Position numbers and translations under genes: made by a program. From RBG-16-66-20 sp035308765 (lineage in GTDB: Bacteria; Pseudomonadota; Gammaproteobacteria; Burkholderiales; SG8-39), in NCBI GenBank assembly GCA_035308765.1, contig DATGGA010000054.1, positions 1 through 17,416 on the forward strand: DNA of 17,416 bases, given 5' to 3'. Below, piece after piece: positions 6,760-13,780 of this stretch. The notes under the pieces are model-generated. The model did no database searches, was not told where the DNA came from, and saw only the letters and a list, made by a program, of their open reading frames with translations. Each line of letters opens with the position of its first letter. Position 1 is the first letter of the stretch.

Positions 6760-7128
6760 CTATTGCGGACCGCCCGCCGGCGGCGCGCTGAAATCCAGGG
6801 CGCCGCCGCCCGGGGCGGACGCCGCCGCCGCTTCGTCCCTGGTCGCTGGCGCGGTGACCGTGCCGCTGATCAGCCGCTCCAGGTCGCGCGCGATGACCGC
6901 CGGATCTGGGCCGATACGGCCCATGCTCGACAGGAAAATGCGCACGGGCAGGTCGACCAGCGTCGGCTCCGGGTGATCGCGAAGATGCGCAACACCCTGC
7001 ACCGCGGGAATGACGCGGCCGCTGCGCACGCCGGCCATTTCGTTTTCCAGTCCCTGGACCATCGCCGCCTGGGCGCGGCCGATGCCGGCAAGCAGTTCGG
7101 CGAGCTGAATTGCGGAGATTTGCAGCAT
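6760..7128 (-). CDS. Small protein of unknown function (122 aa)
   Basis: I do not recognise the family. The N-terminal 90 residues look folded and helical: MLQISAIQLAELLAGIGRAQ, then AGVRSGRVIPAVQGVAHLRD, then PTLVDLPVRIFLSSMGRIGP and VIARDLERLISGTV. The last 30 residues are Ala/Gly/Pro-rich and probably disordered (SAPGGGALDFSAPPAGGPQ). There is no signal peptide or membrane segment. The ATG at 7128 is supported by AGGGGG four bases upstream (7133-7138); an ATG at 7242 in the same frame would add an implausible Arg-rich extension. It diverges from the DUF1499 gene across a perfect palindrome. It reads as a real coding frame, with a good ribosome binding site and tight packing against the crotonase gene. 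Confidence 0.7.
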   Translation of the reverse strand: MLQISAIQLAELLAGIGRAQAAMVQGLENEMAGVRSGRVIPAVQGVAHLRDHPEPTLVDLPVRIFLSSMGRIGPDPAVIARDLERLISGTVTAPATRDEAAAASAPGGGALDFSAPPAGGPQ

Positions 7129-7151
7129 GAAGCCCCCTGTCGAGAGAAAGC

Positions 7152-7173
7152 GCGCCGATGTTAACATCGGCGC
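7152..7173. promoter_or_regulatory. Perfect 22-bp palindrome in a divergent intergenic region (candidate operator)
   Basis: GCGCCGATGTT is followed immediately by its exact reverse complement, with no loop and a GTTAAC centre. All 11 base pairs match. It lies between the start of the small unknown gene (7128, minus) and the preferred GTG of the DUF1499 gene (7175, plus). The lack of a loop and of a T-tract argues against a terminator and for a dimeric regulator's binding site. Chance is possible in GC-rich sequence, but 22 bp is long. Confidence 0.45.
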
Positions 7174-7174
7174 C

Positions 7175-7567
7175 GTGTTTTCCTGGAAACGACCCGGCAA
7201 TCTCGGCGCAAAGGACGGCCGCCTGGCGCCGCCAAAGCGCACGCCGAACAGCGTGTCCAGCCAGGCCGATCCCGCCGACGCCGAACACTACATAGCGCCG
7301 ATCGTCTTCAGGGGCGACGCGTCGCAAGCCATGGCCGCGGTGCGCAAGGCCGTCGATGGCATGCAGGGCGCGACGGTCATCCGCCAGGAGGGCAACTACC
7401 TTTACGCGGAATACCGCACCAGGCTCCTGCGTTTCGTTGACGACGTCGAACTCGTGTTTGACGAGAAGACGGCCATGATCCACGTGCGTTCCGCTTCGCG
7501 CCTGGGCCGGCGCGACTTCGGCGTCAACCGGTCGCGCGTCGAGGCGCTGCGCGCGCGCATCAGGTAA
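7175..7567 (+). CDS. DUF1499 family protein (130 aa)
   Basis: The pattern is that of DUF1499 proteins: FSWKRPGNLGAKDGRLAP, then TPNSVSSQAD, HYIAPIVFRGD, YLYAEYRTRLLRFVDDVELVFDE and IHVRSASRLGRRDFGVNRSRVEALR. The molecular function of the family is not established. The start at GTG 7175 is chosen because it gives the family's usual N-terminus (VFSW, read as MFSW). An ATG at 7127 preceded by GGAG at 7114-7117 would add 16 residues and read through the palindrome, and it remains possible. The typical family motif APC..SPNCVSS is here APPKRTPNSVSS, so both cysteines are missing. The last 8 bp overlap the convergent hydrolase gene. Confidence 0.85.
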   Translation: MFSWKRPGNLGAKDGRLAPPKRTPNSVSSQADPADAEHYIAPIVFRGDASQAMAAVRKAVDGMQGATVIRQEGNYLYAEYRTRLLRFVDDVELVFDEKTAMIHVRSASRLGRRDFGVNRSRVEALRARIR

Positions 7568-8387
7568 AGGTGACGATCACCGGCTGGTGGTCGGACTCCT
7601 GCCTTTCCATGTCGACGCGTACCGCGGCAATGCGCGGCGCGAGGTCTTTCGTGACCAGCACGAAATCACAGCAGTAGGGCTCGCTCGCGAACTGGCTGTC
7701 GAACAGGCCGAAGCTCGGCGGGTGCGGCGTGCCGGGATGCGCGATACGCCAGGCGTCGGCCCAGACTTCGAGCAGCCGGGAGACCTGCGCATCGCCGGGC
7801 CGCATGTTGAAGTCGCCGGTCAGGATGGAAGCGGCGGGACGCGCGAACGGCTCGAATGGCCCCGGTTTCCAGGTTTTCGCGGGTTCCGTCACCGCGTGGG
7901 CGGCCCTTTCGGCCTGCAGTTCGCACAGGCGCCCGACCTGGGCGGCGCGCTGCTTCGCCGAGTAGTACTCCAGGTGCGTGGTGGTCACGCTCGCCGGGCC
8001 CCACGGCGCTTCGATCACCGCCTCGAGCGCCACGCGCGCCATGTTCTGCACCCCCGCCTCGGGCGGCCAGGGCAGCGAATGGTGGAACACCTGGCGCACG
8101 GGCAGGCGCGACAGGATCATGTTGCCGAAGCGGCGGCGGCCGCCCCTGCCGTCGGAAACGTCGACCGCACAGGCGAAGTGGGCGCTGTAGCCGGGAAAGA
8201 GATTTTTCAGGAGTTCAGGTTGATTCTCCCCCGAGCTTCCGGCAAGGGAATCGTAGTTGTCGGCAACTTCCTGAAAACAGATCACATCCGGATCGCACAA
8301 ATCTTTCGAGACTCGCGCGATGCGCGCCGGATCGACGCGCCCGTCCATGCCGCAGCACCATTGGATGTTCCACTGCAGCAACTTCAT
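7560..8387 (-). CDS. Endonuclease/exonuclease/phosphatase family hydrolase (275 aa)
   Basis: This is an EEP-fold metal-dependent phosphoesterase. The superfamily's active-site landmarks appear in order: N7 in LLQWNIQW, E40 in VICFQEV, H138 in TTTHLEYYS, D192 and N194 in LTGDFNM, D241 in CCDFVLV, and D266/H267 in SDHQPV. The family splits phosphodiester or phosphomonoester bonds in nucleic acids, phosphoinositides, sphingomyelin or small molecules. Sequence alone does not separate these. There is no signal peptide, so it acts in the cytosol. It is the last gene of the Ugp-like operon, 21 bp after the permease stop, a place where E. coli has the glycerophosphodiesterase gene ugpQ. A role on the imported substrate is therefore plausible. 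The ATG at 8387 has a weak ribosome binding site. The 3' end overlaps the DUF1499 gene by 8 bp. Confidence 0.88.
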   Translation of the reverse strand: MKLLQWNIQWCCGMDGRVDPARIARVSKDLCDPDVICFQEVADNYDSLAGSSGENQPELLKNLFPGYSAHFACAVDVSDGRGGRRRFGNMILSRLPVRQVFHHSLPWPPEAGVQNMARVALEAVIEAPWGPASVTTTHLEYYSAKQRAAQVGRLCELQAERAAHAVTEPAKTWKPGPFEPFARPAASILTGDFNMRPGDAQVSRLLEVWADAWRIAHPGTPHPPSFGLFDSQFASEPYCCDFVLVTKDLAPRIAAVRVDMERQESDHQPVIVTFT

Positions 8388-8408
8388 GAGACGCCCGACG
8401 CTCGCATC

Positions 8409-9209
8409 TCAGCGGATTCCCGCGCGCATGAACGACTGCACGAACTGGCGCTGGAACAGCAGGAACGCGACGAGCAGCGGCCCGGAGGTCATCAGCGTCG
8501 CCGCCGTGATGATCGACCAGTCGATGCCCTGGTCGCCGGAGGAAAAAACCTGCAGGCCGACCGTCAGCGGACGGGAGCCCACGGTGTTGGTGACGATCAG
8601 CGGCCAGAGGAAATTGTTCCAGTGGTAGCTGACCGATACCAGCGCATACGCGATGTACACGGGCCTGGAGAGCGGAACGTAGACCTCCCACAGCACGCGC
8701 AGCGGCCCCGCGCCTTCCACGCGCGCGGCTTCGTCCAGTTCGAGCGGGATGGTCTTGAAGGTCTGGCGCAGCAGGAATATGCCGAACGCCGAGGCCACGT
8801 AGGGCAGGCCGATCGCGGTGATGGTGTCGGTAAGATTGAGCGCGGCCATGGTGCGGTAGTTCTCCACCACCAGCACGTCGGGCATGATCATCAGCTGCAC
8901 CAGCACCAGCGCGAACATCACGTCGCGGCCGTAGAACTCGTAGCGCGTGAAGGCGTAGGCGGCGAGCGTCGCCAGCACCAGCTGCGCGCCGAGGATCAGG
9001 CTGACCAGCAGCACCGTGTTGGCGAAGTAGCGCGCGAACGGCGCCGCGTTCCAGGCGTTGACGAAATTCTGCAGCGTGAGCGGAGCCGACAGATCGAAGC
9101 GCGTGGCGAATTCCGGCGGGTGGAACGCGGTCCAGAAGGCGTAGGCGAGCGGCAGGATCCACAGGATGGCGAGCAGCCAGGCGCCGATGGCTTCCAAAGC
9201 CCTGGTCAT
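8409..9209 (-). CDS. ABC importer inner-membrane permease, UgpE-like (266 aa)
   Basis: This is a six-helix binding-protein-dependent permease. The first helix is at about 8-28. The EAA loop that docks to the ATPase is DEAARVEGAGPLRVLWEVYVPLSRP (159-183). YHWNNFLWPLIVT and the C-terminal FQRQFVQSFMRAG resemble UgpE, the second permease of the glycerol-3-phosphate importer. A sugar or other polyol importer of the CUT1 family is the alternative. The ATG at 9209 overlaps the upstream permease stop as ATGA, a classic coupling arrangement. Much longer open frames on both strands here are only GC-driven shadows. Confidence 0.92.
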   Translation of the reverse strand: MTRALEAIGAWLLAILWILPLAYAFWTAFHPPEFATRFDLSAPLTLQNFVNAWNAAPFARYFANTVLLVSLILGAQLVLATLAAYAFTRYEFYGRDVMFALVLVQLMIMPDVLVVENYRTMAALNLTDTITAIGLPYVASAFGIFLLRQTFKTIPLELDEAARVEGAGPLRVLWEVYVPLSRPVYIAYALVSVSYHWNNFLWPLIVTNTVGSRPLTVGLQVFSSGDQGIDWSIITAATLMTSGPLLVAFLLFQRQFVQSFMRAGIR

Positions 9210-10084
9210 TGGTAGTGGATACGCCGTTCCAGAAACGCGAACTGCAGGATCGCCGACGCAGCGAGGATCGCGAGCAGCACCATGGTCAGCGCCGAAGCGT
9301 AGGCGGAGTCCCAGAACTTGAAGCCGACGTCGTAGATGTAGTAGAGCAGCAGCGAACTCGCGTTGTCCGGCCCGCCGCGGGTCATCACCACGATGTGGTC
9401 CACCAGGCGGAACGAGTTGATCACCGCGTTCACCAGCACGAACAGCGTGGTGGGCATCAGCAGCGGGAAGGTGACGCGCCGGAAGTAGTACCAGCGGCCG
9501 GCGCCCTCGATGGCCGCGGCTTCGCCGAGCGACGGCGGGATGGCCTGCAGCGCGGCGAGATAGAAAATCATGAAGAAGCCCGCTTCCTTCCAGATCGTCA
9601 CCACCATCAGGCAGTACAGCACGGTGCTCTTGGTTCCCAGCCAGTTGTGCGACGGCAGGCCGAGCAGGCCCACCGTGAGCTGCTCCAGCAGCCCGTAGGT
9701 CGGCGTGTAGAAGAACAGCCAGATGTTGGCTACCGCGATCATCGGCAGCACCGTGGGCACGAAATAGGCGAGGCGCAGGAAACCGCGGCCGGCGATTTTG
9801 CCGTTGACCCAGATCGCCATCAGGATCGCGAGCGCGATCGACGCCGGAATCGTCCCGGCGGCGAACCACAGGTTGTTGCCGAGCACCTGCCAGAATACCG
9901 GGTCCTCGATCAGGGCGCGGTAGTTCTCCAGGCCCACCCAGTCCGCGGGGCGCCCGCCCCTGGGCGTCGATTGGAAGCTGTGCCAGAGCGTCGCCAGCAC
10001 CGGGTAGTGCGTGAACAGCGCGAGCAGAACCGCGGCCGGCAGCAACAGCAGCCAGCCGTGGATCTGGGCGTTCGCGCGATTCAC
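9206..10084 (-). CDS. ABC importer inner-membrane permease, UgpA-like (292 aa)
   Basis: This is the first membrane subunit of the importer. Helix 1 is at about 11-26, and a further five helices follow. The EAA loop is GEAAAIEGAGRWYYFRRVTFPLLMP (187-211). VGLENYRALIEDPVFW and the C-terminal ERRIHYQ parallel UgpA (VGLDNF..., ...YVESKVRYQ). It forms the channel with the UgpE-like partner. The start is GTG at 10084, 18 bp after the stop of the binding-protein gene; the ribosome binding site is modest. The overlap with the next gene is 4 bp. Confidence 0.92.
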   Translation of the reverse strand: MNRANAQIHGWLLLLPAAVLLALFTHYPVLATLWHSFQSTPRGGRPADWVGLENYRALIEDPVFWQVLGNNLWFAAGTIPASIALAILMAIWVNGKIAGRGFLRLAYFVPTVLPMIAVANIWLFFYTPTYGLLEQLTVGLLGLPSHNWLGTKSTVLYCLMVVTIWKEAGFFMIFYLAALQAIPPSLGEAAAIEGAGRWYYFRRVTFPLLMPTTLFVLVNAVINSFRLVDHIVVMTRGGPDNASSLLLYYIYDVGFKFWDSAYASALTMVLLAILAASAILQFAFLERRIHYQ

Positions 10085-10102
10085 TTCCGCGGGCGCGAGC
10101 TG

Positions 10103-11371
10103 CTATTTCCGATACGGGCGCAGTATCCGGTCCGCTTCGCGCTGTGCTTCCTTCAACGCATCCGCCGGACTCTTGCCGCCGGTGAGCGCCGCCTGCAAGC
10201 CGTCGTTCAGCGCCTTGGTGACGCGCTGGTTGTCGTGCGTGGACAACTCGGCCACCGAATACTGCAGCTGGTCGCGCGCGACCGCGGCTGCGGGGAAGCC
10301 CTCGACGTACTTCTTCATCTCGGGCGTATCCCAGGCGTCGGGCCGCACCGCCACGTAGCCGGTGGCGATGCCCCATTCCGCCGCGCGCCTGGGCGAGGTC
10401 ACCCATTTCACGAATTTCAGCGCCGCCGCCTGCTGTTGCGGCGTGGACTTCTTGAACAGGTAGAAATTGCCGCCGCCGGTGGGCGAGCCGCGCCGCTTGT
10501 TCGCCGGCAGCATCGCCACGCCGAAATCGAACTTTGCGTTCGCCTTCACGTTGGTGAGGTTGCCGGTGGTGGTCCACATCATGGCCACCTTGCGCTCGAA
10601 GAAATCCTTCGGCGTGGTGCCCCACTCGATGACGCCGGGCGGCATCACTTTTTGCCTCTGCGCCAGGTCCACCCAGTACTGGAGCGCCTCGACCACCGCG
10701 GGGTTGTCGTAATAGGTGGTGTTGCCGTCCTTGTTCATCAGCACCGCGTCGTTCGGGGTGGTAAAGCCCTGGAACAGCCAGTACGGAAAGCCCGAGGACG
10801 GAACCTCGACGCCCCACTGGGTGGTCTTGCCCGAGGCGTCGCGCCTGGTGAGCTTCTGCGCGTAGTCGGCCATTTCCTTCCAGGTGGCGGGCGCCCTGTT
10901 TGGATCTAGCCCGGCTTCCTTGAAGGCTTCCTTGTTCCAGTACAGCACTATGGTGGAGCGCTGGAACGGTATGCCCCAGGTCTTGCCGCCGGTCTGGCTG
11001 TTTTCCATGAACGCCGGATAGAAGCTCTTGATCCACTGCTGGTCGTCGGCCGTGGTGGCGACGGCATCCCACGGCGCGATGGCGTCTTCGTCGATCAGCG
11101 TGAACATGTCGGTGGAAAGCAGCACCGAAATCACCGGCGGCTCGCCCGATTTATGCGCCGTCAGCGCCTTGACGATCGACTCCTGGTAGGTGCCCGAGTA
11201 GATCGGCTTGATCCTGATCCCCGGATTCTCCTTCTCGAAATCGGCGGCGAAGCCGTCGATGATCTTGGTGATCGGGCCGCCCACCGCGACGGGGTAGTAG
11301 AACGAAATTTCCTGTGCCCACGCCGGCAAGGCGATCAGCGCAGCGACAATTAGCGAAAGGATTTTTCTCAT
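10103..11371 (-). CDS. ABC importer periplasmic substrate-binding protein, UgpB-like (422 aa)
   Basis: A clean Sec signal peptide is present: MRK, a hydrophobic core ILSLIVAALIALP, and cleavage at AWA before QE (after residue 19). The mature protein is an extracellular solute-binding protein of family 1 size. YSGTYQES matches the YKGTYDES stretch of UgpB. WGIPFQRSTIVLYWNKEAFKEAGLDPNRAPATW is the family's typical lobe-linking region. Glycerol-3-phosphate or a related phosphodiester is the best guess; sugars are possible. The ATG at 11371 is chosen because GGAGG stands five bases upstream and the signal peptide begins there; an ATG at 11398 would add nine residues and overlap the ATPase stop. 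High expression is likely given the strong ribosome binding site. Confidence 0.92.
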   Translation of the reverse strand: MRKILSLIVAALIALPAWAQEISFYYPVAVGGPITKIIDGFAADFEKENPGIRIKPIYSGTYQESIVKALTAHKSGEPPVISVLLSTDMFTLIDEDAIAPWDAVATTADDQQWIKSFYPAFMENSQTGGKTWGIPFQRSTIVLYWNKEAFKEAGLDPNRAPATWKEMADYAQKLTRRDASGKTTQWGVEVPSSGFPYWLFQGFTTPNDAVLMNKDGNTTYYDNPAVVEALQYWVDLAQRQKVMPPGVIEWGTTPKDFFERKVAMMWTTTGNLTNVKANAKFDFGVAMLPANKRRGSPTGGGNFYLFKKSTPQQQAAALKFVKWVTSPRRAAEWGIATGYVAVRPDAWDTPEMKKYVEGFPAAAVARDQLQYSVAELSTHDNQRVTKALNDGLQAALTGGKSPADALKEAQREADRILRPYRK

Positions 11372-11376
11372 GGTTT

Positions 11377-11381
11377 CCTCC
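11377..11381 (-). promoter_or_regulatory. Strong ribosome binding site of the binding-protein gene
   Basis: GGAGG with a five-base spacer before the ATG at 11371. It settles the start in favour of MRKILSL over an upstream ATG at 11398. Confidence 0.75.
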
Positions 11382-11394
11382 GTTGAAAATCGGT

Positions 11395-12396
11395 TCAATC
11401 GACTTGCGCGGCGCGATCTCCGGTGCGCGCGTCGAACAGGTGCACGGCCTCGGCGTTCCAGGCGAGGTGGACGCGATCTCCCGGTGCCGCCGCGGCGTGG
11501 CGCGCGATGCGCGCGCTGATCGATTCGCCGCCGGCGCGGCAGGTGACGATCGAATCGGCGCCGAGATACTCGATGCTCTCCACGGTCGCCGGCAGCCCGC
11601 GCGATTCCAGGCGCACGTCCTCGGGCCGCACGCCGAGCAGCCTGCCTTCGCCGGCGCCGGGCACGCCCTCCATCACGTTCATCGGCGGCGTGCCGATGAA
11701 GCGCGCGGCAAACACGTTCGCGGGCCGGCCGTAGAGCTCATCCGGGCTGCCGTCCTGCGCTATTCGCCCCTCGCGCAGCAGCACCACCTGGTCGGCCATG
11801 GTCATGGCTTCGGTCTGGTCATGGGTGACGTACACCATGGTAATGCCCAGTTTCTGCTGCAGCGCGCGGATTTCCCGGCGCATTTCCTGGCGCAGCTGCG
11901 CATCGAGATTCGACAGCGGCTCGTCCATCAGGCAGACAGGGGTCTCGGCGACGATGGCGCGGCCGAGCGCGACCCGCTGCTGCTGGCCGCCTGAAAGCTG
12001 CGAAGGCCGGCGCTCGAGCAGCTTTTCCAGGCCGAGCAGCGCGGCGGCTTTCGCCAGGCGCGCCTTGCGCTCCGCAGGCGGCACGTCGCGCACGCGCAGG
12101 CCGAAGACGATGTTTTCGGCGACCGAAAGGTGCGGAAACAGCGCGTAGGACTGGAACACCATCGAGATGCTGCGCTCGGAGGGCGACAGCGCCGTGACGT
12201 CGATGCCGCCGATCTTCACGCGGCCGCTGGAGACCGGCTCAAGGCCTGCAATGAGCCGCAGCGTGGTGGATTTGCCGCAGCCCGAAGGACCCAGCAGGAC
12301 CAGGAAGCGGCCGGCCATGGCTTCGAAGCTCACATTGTCCACGGCACGCGCCGCGCCCCAGGCCTTGGTCACGCCGTGCAGGCTGATCGCCGACAA
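11395..12396 (-). CDS. ABC importer ATP-binding protein, UgpC/MalK-like (333 aa)
   Basis: ATPase subunit of the importer. Walker A GPSGCGKST is at 36-44, the Q-loop glutamine is Q82 in VFQSYALFP, and the signature LSGGQQQR is at 134-141. Walker B is VCLMDEP with catalytic E159, the D-loop is SNLD, and the switch histidine is H192 in YVTHDQTEA. A C-terminal regulatory TOBE-like region (about 235-333) contains GVRPEDVRLE. The length and layout are those of UgpC, MalK and MsmK. The start is TTG at 12396, fixed by a GGGGAGG sequence eight bases upstream; no ATG is available. It is the first gene of the transporter set and lies 23 bp before the binding-protein start. E. coli has the ATPase fourth (ugpBAEC), so the order differs here. 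Confidence 0.92.
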   Translation of the reverse strand: MSAISLHGVTKAWGAARAVDNVSFEAMAGRFLVLLGPSGCGKSTTLRLIAGLEPVSSGRVKIGGIDVTALSPSERSISMVFQSYALFPHLSVAENIVFGLRVRDVPPAERKARLAKAAALLGLEKLLERRPSQLSGGQQQRVALGRAIVAETPVCLMDEPLSNLDAQLRQEMRREIRALQQKLGITMVYVTHDQTEAMTMADQVVLLREGRIAQDGSPDELYGRPANVFAARFIGTPPMNVMEGVPGAGEGRLLGVRPEDVRLESRGLPATVESIEYLGADSIVTCRAGGESISARIARHAAAAPGDRVHLAWNAEAVHLFDARTGDRAAQVD

Positions 12397-12404
12397 CCGA
12401 TGTT

Positions 12405-12411
12405 CCTCCCC
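12405..12411 (-). promoter_or_regulatory. Ribosome binding site fixing the TTG start of the ATPase gene
   Basis: GGGGAGG on the minus strand, its GGAGG core eight bases before TTG at 12396. The 65-bp gap upstream (12397-12461) shows no convincing promoter. The transporter set may be read from its own unrecognised promoter or through from the HD-domain gene. Confidence 0.6.
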
Positions 12412-12461
12412 TTGCGAATCCTACTGGAATTGCCCGGGGAGCCGGCGCTCCTGGCGCCCTG

Positions 12462-13442
12462 CTAGCGGATGACGAGGTCCTTCGGGTAGGGTTCCACGCC
12501 CTCGTTCAGGGTCGACGGCGGCATCCTGCGCAGCATCCTGGCCTCGGGCGCGTCGCCGACGGCCCGGGCGTAGCGCACATTCTTCTGCATTTCCTCGAGG
12601 TACAGATTCTGCCCCTTGAAGTGGCGTCCGGCATATTCATAGGCCCGCGCGAGCTGCAGGTCCAGCCGCTTGGCCGCGTTCATGTAGAAGCCGGGCGTCT
12701 TTCGCACCAGGTCGTCCCCCGAGCTGAAGAGGACCTGCGTGCGGCCGCCCGGGAGTTTCTTCTGCGCGAGGCCCCCCAGCACGAATTCCGGGTAGAGCCG
12801 GTCGCGGCATTTCTCGAGGTAACAACGGTCCGCCATCTGCGCGATGATGTCGGCGGTGCCGAGCATGTGGCCGACGCGGCGCAGCAGGGTATCGTTCAGC
12901 GGGATCGATTCTGCGCGGCGTTCATACCCGGTGTAGTGCACCAGGTTCGCCCCGGCATTCGCGTAGCGCTTGAGCCCCAGCCGCGGCAGGTAGCCGTGAA
13001 GGTGCTTCGAGCCGCGCGTCACGTGGGTCAGCGTGTACTCGGCGCCGTAGCGGTGGCGCCGGTCGCCTTTCCTGCGCAGGTAGCCGAAATCGTGGAACAG
13101 CGCGATCACCACGCCCAGCGCGAAGCATGCGGCGGGCAGCGCGGGCGAATCGCCAACGCGCGAGCGCGTTGTTTTACGGCTGCGCTCGTAGCCGTCCATC
13201 AGGCGCGCCATGGCAAGTGTGACATCGAGCACGTGCTGGATGTCGTGGTACTCCGTGTCGCAGGGCAGGTAGTCGGGGTGCTCGCCGACATACAGGCGGC
13301 CCAAGTCGGCAAAGGCGCGCTCGATCGCTCCTGAGGACGTGCCGTTGTACAGACCGTGGTACAGGCGCAGCACTTCGCCGGCAACCTGCTTCGGGTCGGT
13401 GGTGCGTATCCTGTTGGTGACGTCGTGGTCGTTGCGACGCAT
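12462..13442 (-). CDS. HD-domain phosphohydrolase (326 aa)
   Basis: This is a metal-dependent phosphohydrolase of the HD superfamily. YHDIQHVLDV (65-74) with H66, H70 and D73, IALFHDFGYLRRKGD (113-127) with H117/D118, and GTADIIAQMADR (195-206) with D198 give the order H...HD...D. The spacing resembles class I cyclic-nucleotide phosphodiesterases (YHN..HA.DV ... HD.GH), but with clear differences. There is no sensor, GGDEF, HAMP or membrane domain, so it is a stand-alone soluble enzyme. The substrate is unknown: a cyclic nucleotide or another phosphoester. The start is ATG at 13442, where a perfect TATAAT lies 34 bases upstream. Its frame extends further upstream, but that sequence is the antisense of the next gene. 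The reading continues 65 bp before the transporter operon on the same strand. Confidence 0.82.
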   Translation of the reverse strand: MRRNDHDVTNRIRTTDPKQVAGEVLRLYHGLYNGTSSGAIERAFADLGRLYVGEHPDYLPCDTEYHDIQHVLDVTLAMARLMDGYERSRKTTRSRVGDSPALPAACFALGVVIALFHDFGYLRRKGDRRHRYGAEYTLTHVTRGSKHLHGYLPRLGLKRYANAGANLVHYTGYERRAESIPLNDTLLRRVGHMLGTADIIAQMADRCYLEKCRDRLYPEFVLGGLAQKKLPGGRTQVLFSSGDDLVRKTPGFYMNAAKRLDLQLARAYEYAGRHFKGQNLYLEEMQKNVRYARAVGDAPEARMLRRMPPSTLNEGVEPYPKDLVIR

Positions 13443-13476
13443 TGCGCGTGACGCCGTTCCCTTCTCCGGTGCAAGT

Positions 13477-13482
13477 ATTATA
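13477..13482 (-). promoter_or_regulatory. Consensus -10 hexamer of a probable promoter for the HD-domain gene
   Basis: The minus strand reads TATAAT exactly, which would place transcription start near 13470 and give a leader of about 28 nt containing AAGGG. No good -35 hexamer lies 16-18 bp upstream (the sequence there is GC-rich), so an activator may be needed. It is the only AT-rich spot in the 100-bp divergent gap 13443-13542. Confidence 0.45.
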
Positions 13483-13530
13483 GGATGCAGCAAGCCGGTC
13501 CGGCCGGCGATGACGTTTGTCACAGATCGG

Positions 13531-13540
13531 GGAGGGGAGG
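13531..13540 (+). promoter_or_regulatory. Purine-rich ribosome binding site fixing the TTG start of the YdcH-family gene
   Basis: GGAGGGGAGG stands directly before TTG at 13543, its first GGAGG seven bases from the start. The in-frame ATG at 13510 has no Shine-Dalgarno and would add 11 residues unlike the family. Confidence 0.6.
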
Positions 13541-13542
13541 CG

Positions 13543-13764
13543 TTGGGCAACCATTCGCTGACCGAGGAGGAGCGGGTGCAGATCGAGGGGCGCATCGCGG
13601 CCCTGGAGATCGAGCACCAGGATCTCGGCGACGTGATCGAGCGGCTGTCCGGGAATCCCGACCAGGACCAGCTCCAGCTGCGCCGCTTCAAGAAACGCAA
13701 GCTCATCCTCAAGGATTCCATCTCGCGTCTGAAGATCCTGCTGGTACCTGATATTCCTGCTTGA
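13543..13764 (+). CDS. YdcH family (DUF465) protein (73 aa)
   Basis: This small, highly charged helical protein matches the DUF465/YdcH pattern: RIAALEIEHQDLGDVIERL, then DQLQLRRFKKRKLILKDSISRLKILLVPDIPA. The family predicts a short helical hairpin or coiled coil; its function is unknown. The start is TTG at 13543 on the strength of the ribosome binding site; ATG at 13510 is the alternative. The stop lies in the loop of a small hairpin, 16 bp before dtd, so the two genes are probably co-transcribed. Confidence 0.82.
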   Translation: MGNHSLTEEERVQIEGRIAALEIEHQDLGDVIERLSGNPDQDQLQLRRFKKRKLILKDSISRLKILLVPDIPA

Positions 13765-13770
13765 GCAGGA
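13755..13770 (+). promoter_or_regulatory. Small hairpin covering the ydcH stop and the dtd ribosome binding site
   Basis: TCCTGC - TTGA - GCAGGA forms a 6-bp stem with a 4-nt loop. The loop contains the TGA stop of the YdcH-family gene, and the 3' arm contains AGGA, the probable Shine-Dalgarno of dtd (GTG at 13781). A ribosome terminating at the first gene would melt the stem and free the site, a simple coupling arrangement. The short stem makes this only suggestive. Confidence 0.35.
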
Positions 13771-13780
13771 TCACGCTCGC

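Noticed and set aside
7587..9215. A 542-codon plus-strand frame, and a similar 566-codon one at 9209-10909
   Set aside because: Both are Gln/His/Arg-rich antisense frames of the EEP, permease and binding-protein genes, with no ribosome binding site or motif.
8409..11072. An 887-codon open frame on the minus strand
   Set aside because: Only its last 266 codons (from 9209) are protein-like (UgpE-type permease). The rest is the wrong frame of the other permease and binding-protein genes, kept open by high GC.
11372..11398. Longer start for the binding protein at ATG 11398
   Set aside because: The GGAGG at 11377-11381 and the signal peptide both point to ATG 11371.
12436..12460. GGCGC/GCGCC inverted repeat between the ATPase and HD-domain genes as a terminator
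   Set aside because: The stem is only 5 bp and there is no T-tract, so it is expected by chance at this GC.
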